From contig DLOX01000174.1 of the NCBI GenBank assembly GCA_002478575.1, positions 1-5,551 of the forward strand: a stretch of 5,551 bases of DNA, written 5' to 3'. Every line of letters starts with the position of its first letter. Position 1 is the first letter of the stretch. The notes under the pieces are model-generated. The model worked only from the letters and a program-made list of their open reading frames with translations. It was not told the origin of the DNA and ran no database searches. Origin of the DNA: Sphingomonadales bacterium UBA7473 (GTDB lineage Bacteria; Pseudomonadota; Alphaproteobacteria; Sphingomonadales; Sphingomonadaceae). This document shows positions 4,663-5,551 of this stretch, piece after piece. The translations under genes and the position numbers were made by a program.

Positions 4663-5551
4663 AGCCCACCGAGCAAAGACAAGACAACGCCGAGCCCAAC
4701 CAGCAGCAGGCCCTGCGCCTCTCGCGATGTCATGCGTTCCTTCAAATAATAATGGCTGAACGCCAAGGTGAAGATCACTTCCACTTGGCCCACGGCGCGG
4801 ACCAGCGCGACGGGCGCTGTGGCGAAGCCGGTAAACCAGCAGGCCGACCCTAAGGCGGCAAGCAACCCGACTTGACCGGAAATGCGCCAGCTCGATAGAA
4901 CCAGTCGCAATTGCTCCCGCTCCCGCGCCATCACATAGGTGCCTTGCACGATTAGCTGGATCGCCAACACCGCAACCAAGGTCACCAGCGCCGCTAGAAT
5001 GGGATCAGGCGTGTCCAGCTGCCTTGTCGCTTGCTTGACGAAAATGGAGGTCAAAACAAAGAGAAAGCCCGCGCCGATGCCGCAGAGCGCTGCGGGCTGC
5101 GTCACGTCGCGCCAAGACAGTTTTCCTGCTCCGACCGAGACCAGCAAGACCCCCGCAACGCCAATCGCAATGCCTATGATCGTCATAGGCGACAAGGATT
5201 CCCCGATCAGAATGAAGGCCAGCAAAGCCCCCTGCACGGCCTCCGTCTTGGCATAGGCCGTCCCCACCACATAGTTGCGAAAGCCAAAGGCCATGATGAG
5301 GAGCAGGGTCCCCAAGAGCTGAGCAACGCCAGCGGCTATGCCATAAGGCAGGAACAGTGCGCCGAAGTGGCTGGGCACCTCCCCATGCCACCCCACATAA
5401 AGCGCCAGCAATACACAGGCCACCGGCAGCCCATAAAGATAACGCACCAGCCCGGCCGCATTGACAGACAGCTGCCCCCTGATCCGATGTTGGATCGCGG
5501 TCCGTGCGGCTTGGAACAGCCCTGCAGAAAGGGACGCGGCAATCCAGATCA
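4659..5551 (-). CDS. DMT superfamily permease with two EamA domains (5' end cut by window)
   Basis: This drug/metabolite-type inner-membrane transporter has about 296 residues visible. The frame is open to the window edge, with typical first-helix sequence ('WIAASLSAGLFQAARTAIQ', then 'NAAGLVRYLYG') well before the GTG at 5447. That GTG is therefore not the true start, and probably only a few residues are missing. Repeat one holds 'VVGTAYAKTEAVQGALLAF' and 'GESLSPMTIIGI'; repeat two holds 'APVALVRAVGQVEVIFTL' and 'LKERMTSREAQG', the usual EamA signatures. About ten membrane helices are expected. The substrate is unknown. Its TAG stop lies within the end of the LOV-HTH gene (4-nt convergent overlap), so no terminator separates the two. 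Confidence 0.94.
   Translation of the reverse strand, partial: IWIAASLSAGLFQAARTAIQHRIRGQLSVNAAGLVRYLYGLPVACVLLALYVGWHGEVPSHFGALFLPYGIAAGVAQLLGTLLLIMAFGFRNYVVGTAYAKTEAVQGALLAFILIGESLSPMTIIGIAIGVAGVLLVSVGAGKLSWRDVTQPAALCGIGAGFLFVLTSIFVKQATRQLDTPDPILAALVTLVAVLAIQLIVQGTYVMAREREQLRLVLSSWRISGQVGLLAALGSACWFTGFATAPVALVRAVGQVEVIFTLAFSHYYLKERMTSREAQGLLLVGLGVVLSLLGGL

Overview
The window looks like chromosomal DNA of an alphaproteobacterium, most likely of the order Sphingomonadales (Erythrobacter / Sphingopyxis / Sphingorhabdus-like). The main reason is a LOV-HTH photoreceptor that, from memory, closely matches EL222 of Erythrobacter litoralis. The moderately high GC of most genes (about 57%) and the two dispersed palindromic repeats fit this but do not prove it.

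Layout. Positions 1-535 hold no credible gene. They contain a short TTTGAC repeat, a leftward promoter-like sequence with no gene behind it, and two unrelated palindromic repeat elements (327-410 and 456-534). From 3827 down to 536 on the minus strand lies a probable five-gene operon: a 52-residue single-pass membrane protein (3669-3827), a divergent glutamate/dicarboxylate-type cation symporter (2412-3653), an AKR13-like aldo/keto reductase (1420-2415), a small exported protein (989-1423), and a low-GC PH-like protein of unknown function (536-949). The symporter/reductase and reductase/exported-protein junctions are 4-nt start/stop overlaps, so translational coupling is likely.

On the plus strand, the LOV-HTH blue-light transcription factor (4051-4662, GTG start) is divergent from that operon. 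The 223-nt region between them carries a perfect inverted repeat, GTGTCCAT-N13-ATGGACAC, plus two more TGTCCA/TGGACA half sites. This is a strong candidate operator for the photoreceptor. The LOV gene ends 4 nt inside the end of a convergent DMT/EamA permease gene (4659-5551, minus strand, cut by the window edge just before its start).

How the parts may work together (inference): blue light may switch the LOV-HTH protein to its DNA-binding form. It would then act at the shared intergenic region on its own gene and on the transporter/reductase operon. Import of an organic anion and NADPH-dependent reduction of a carbonyl compound would be the output. The two terminal genes are uncharacterised, and the last one differs in base composition.
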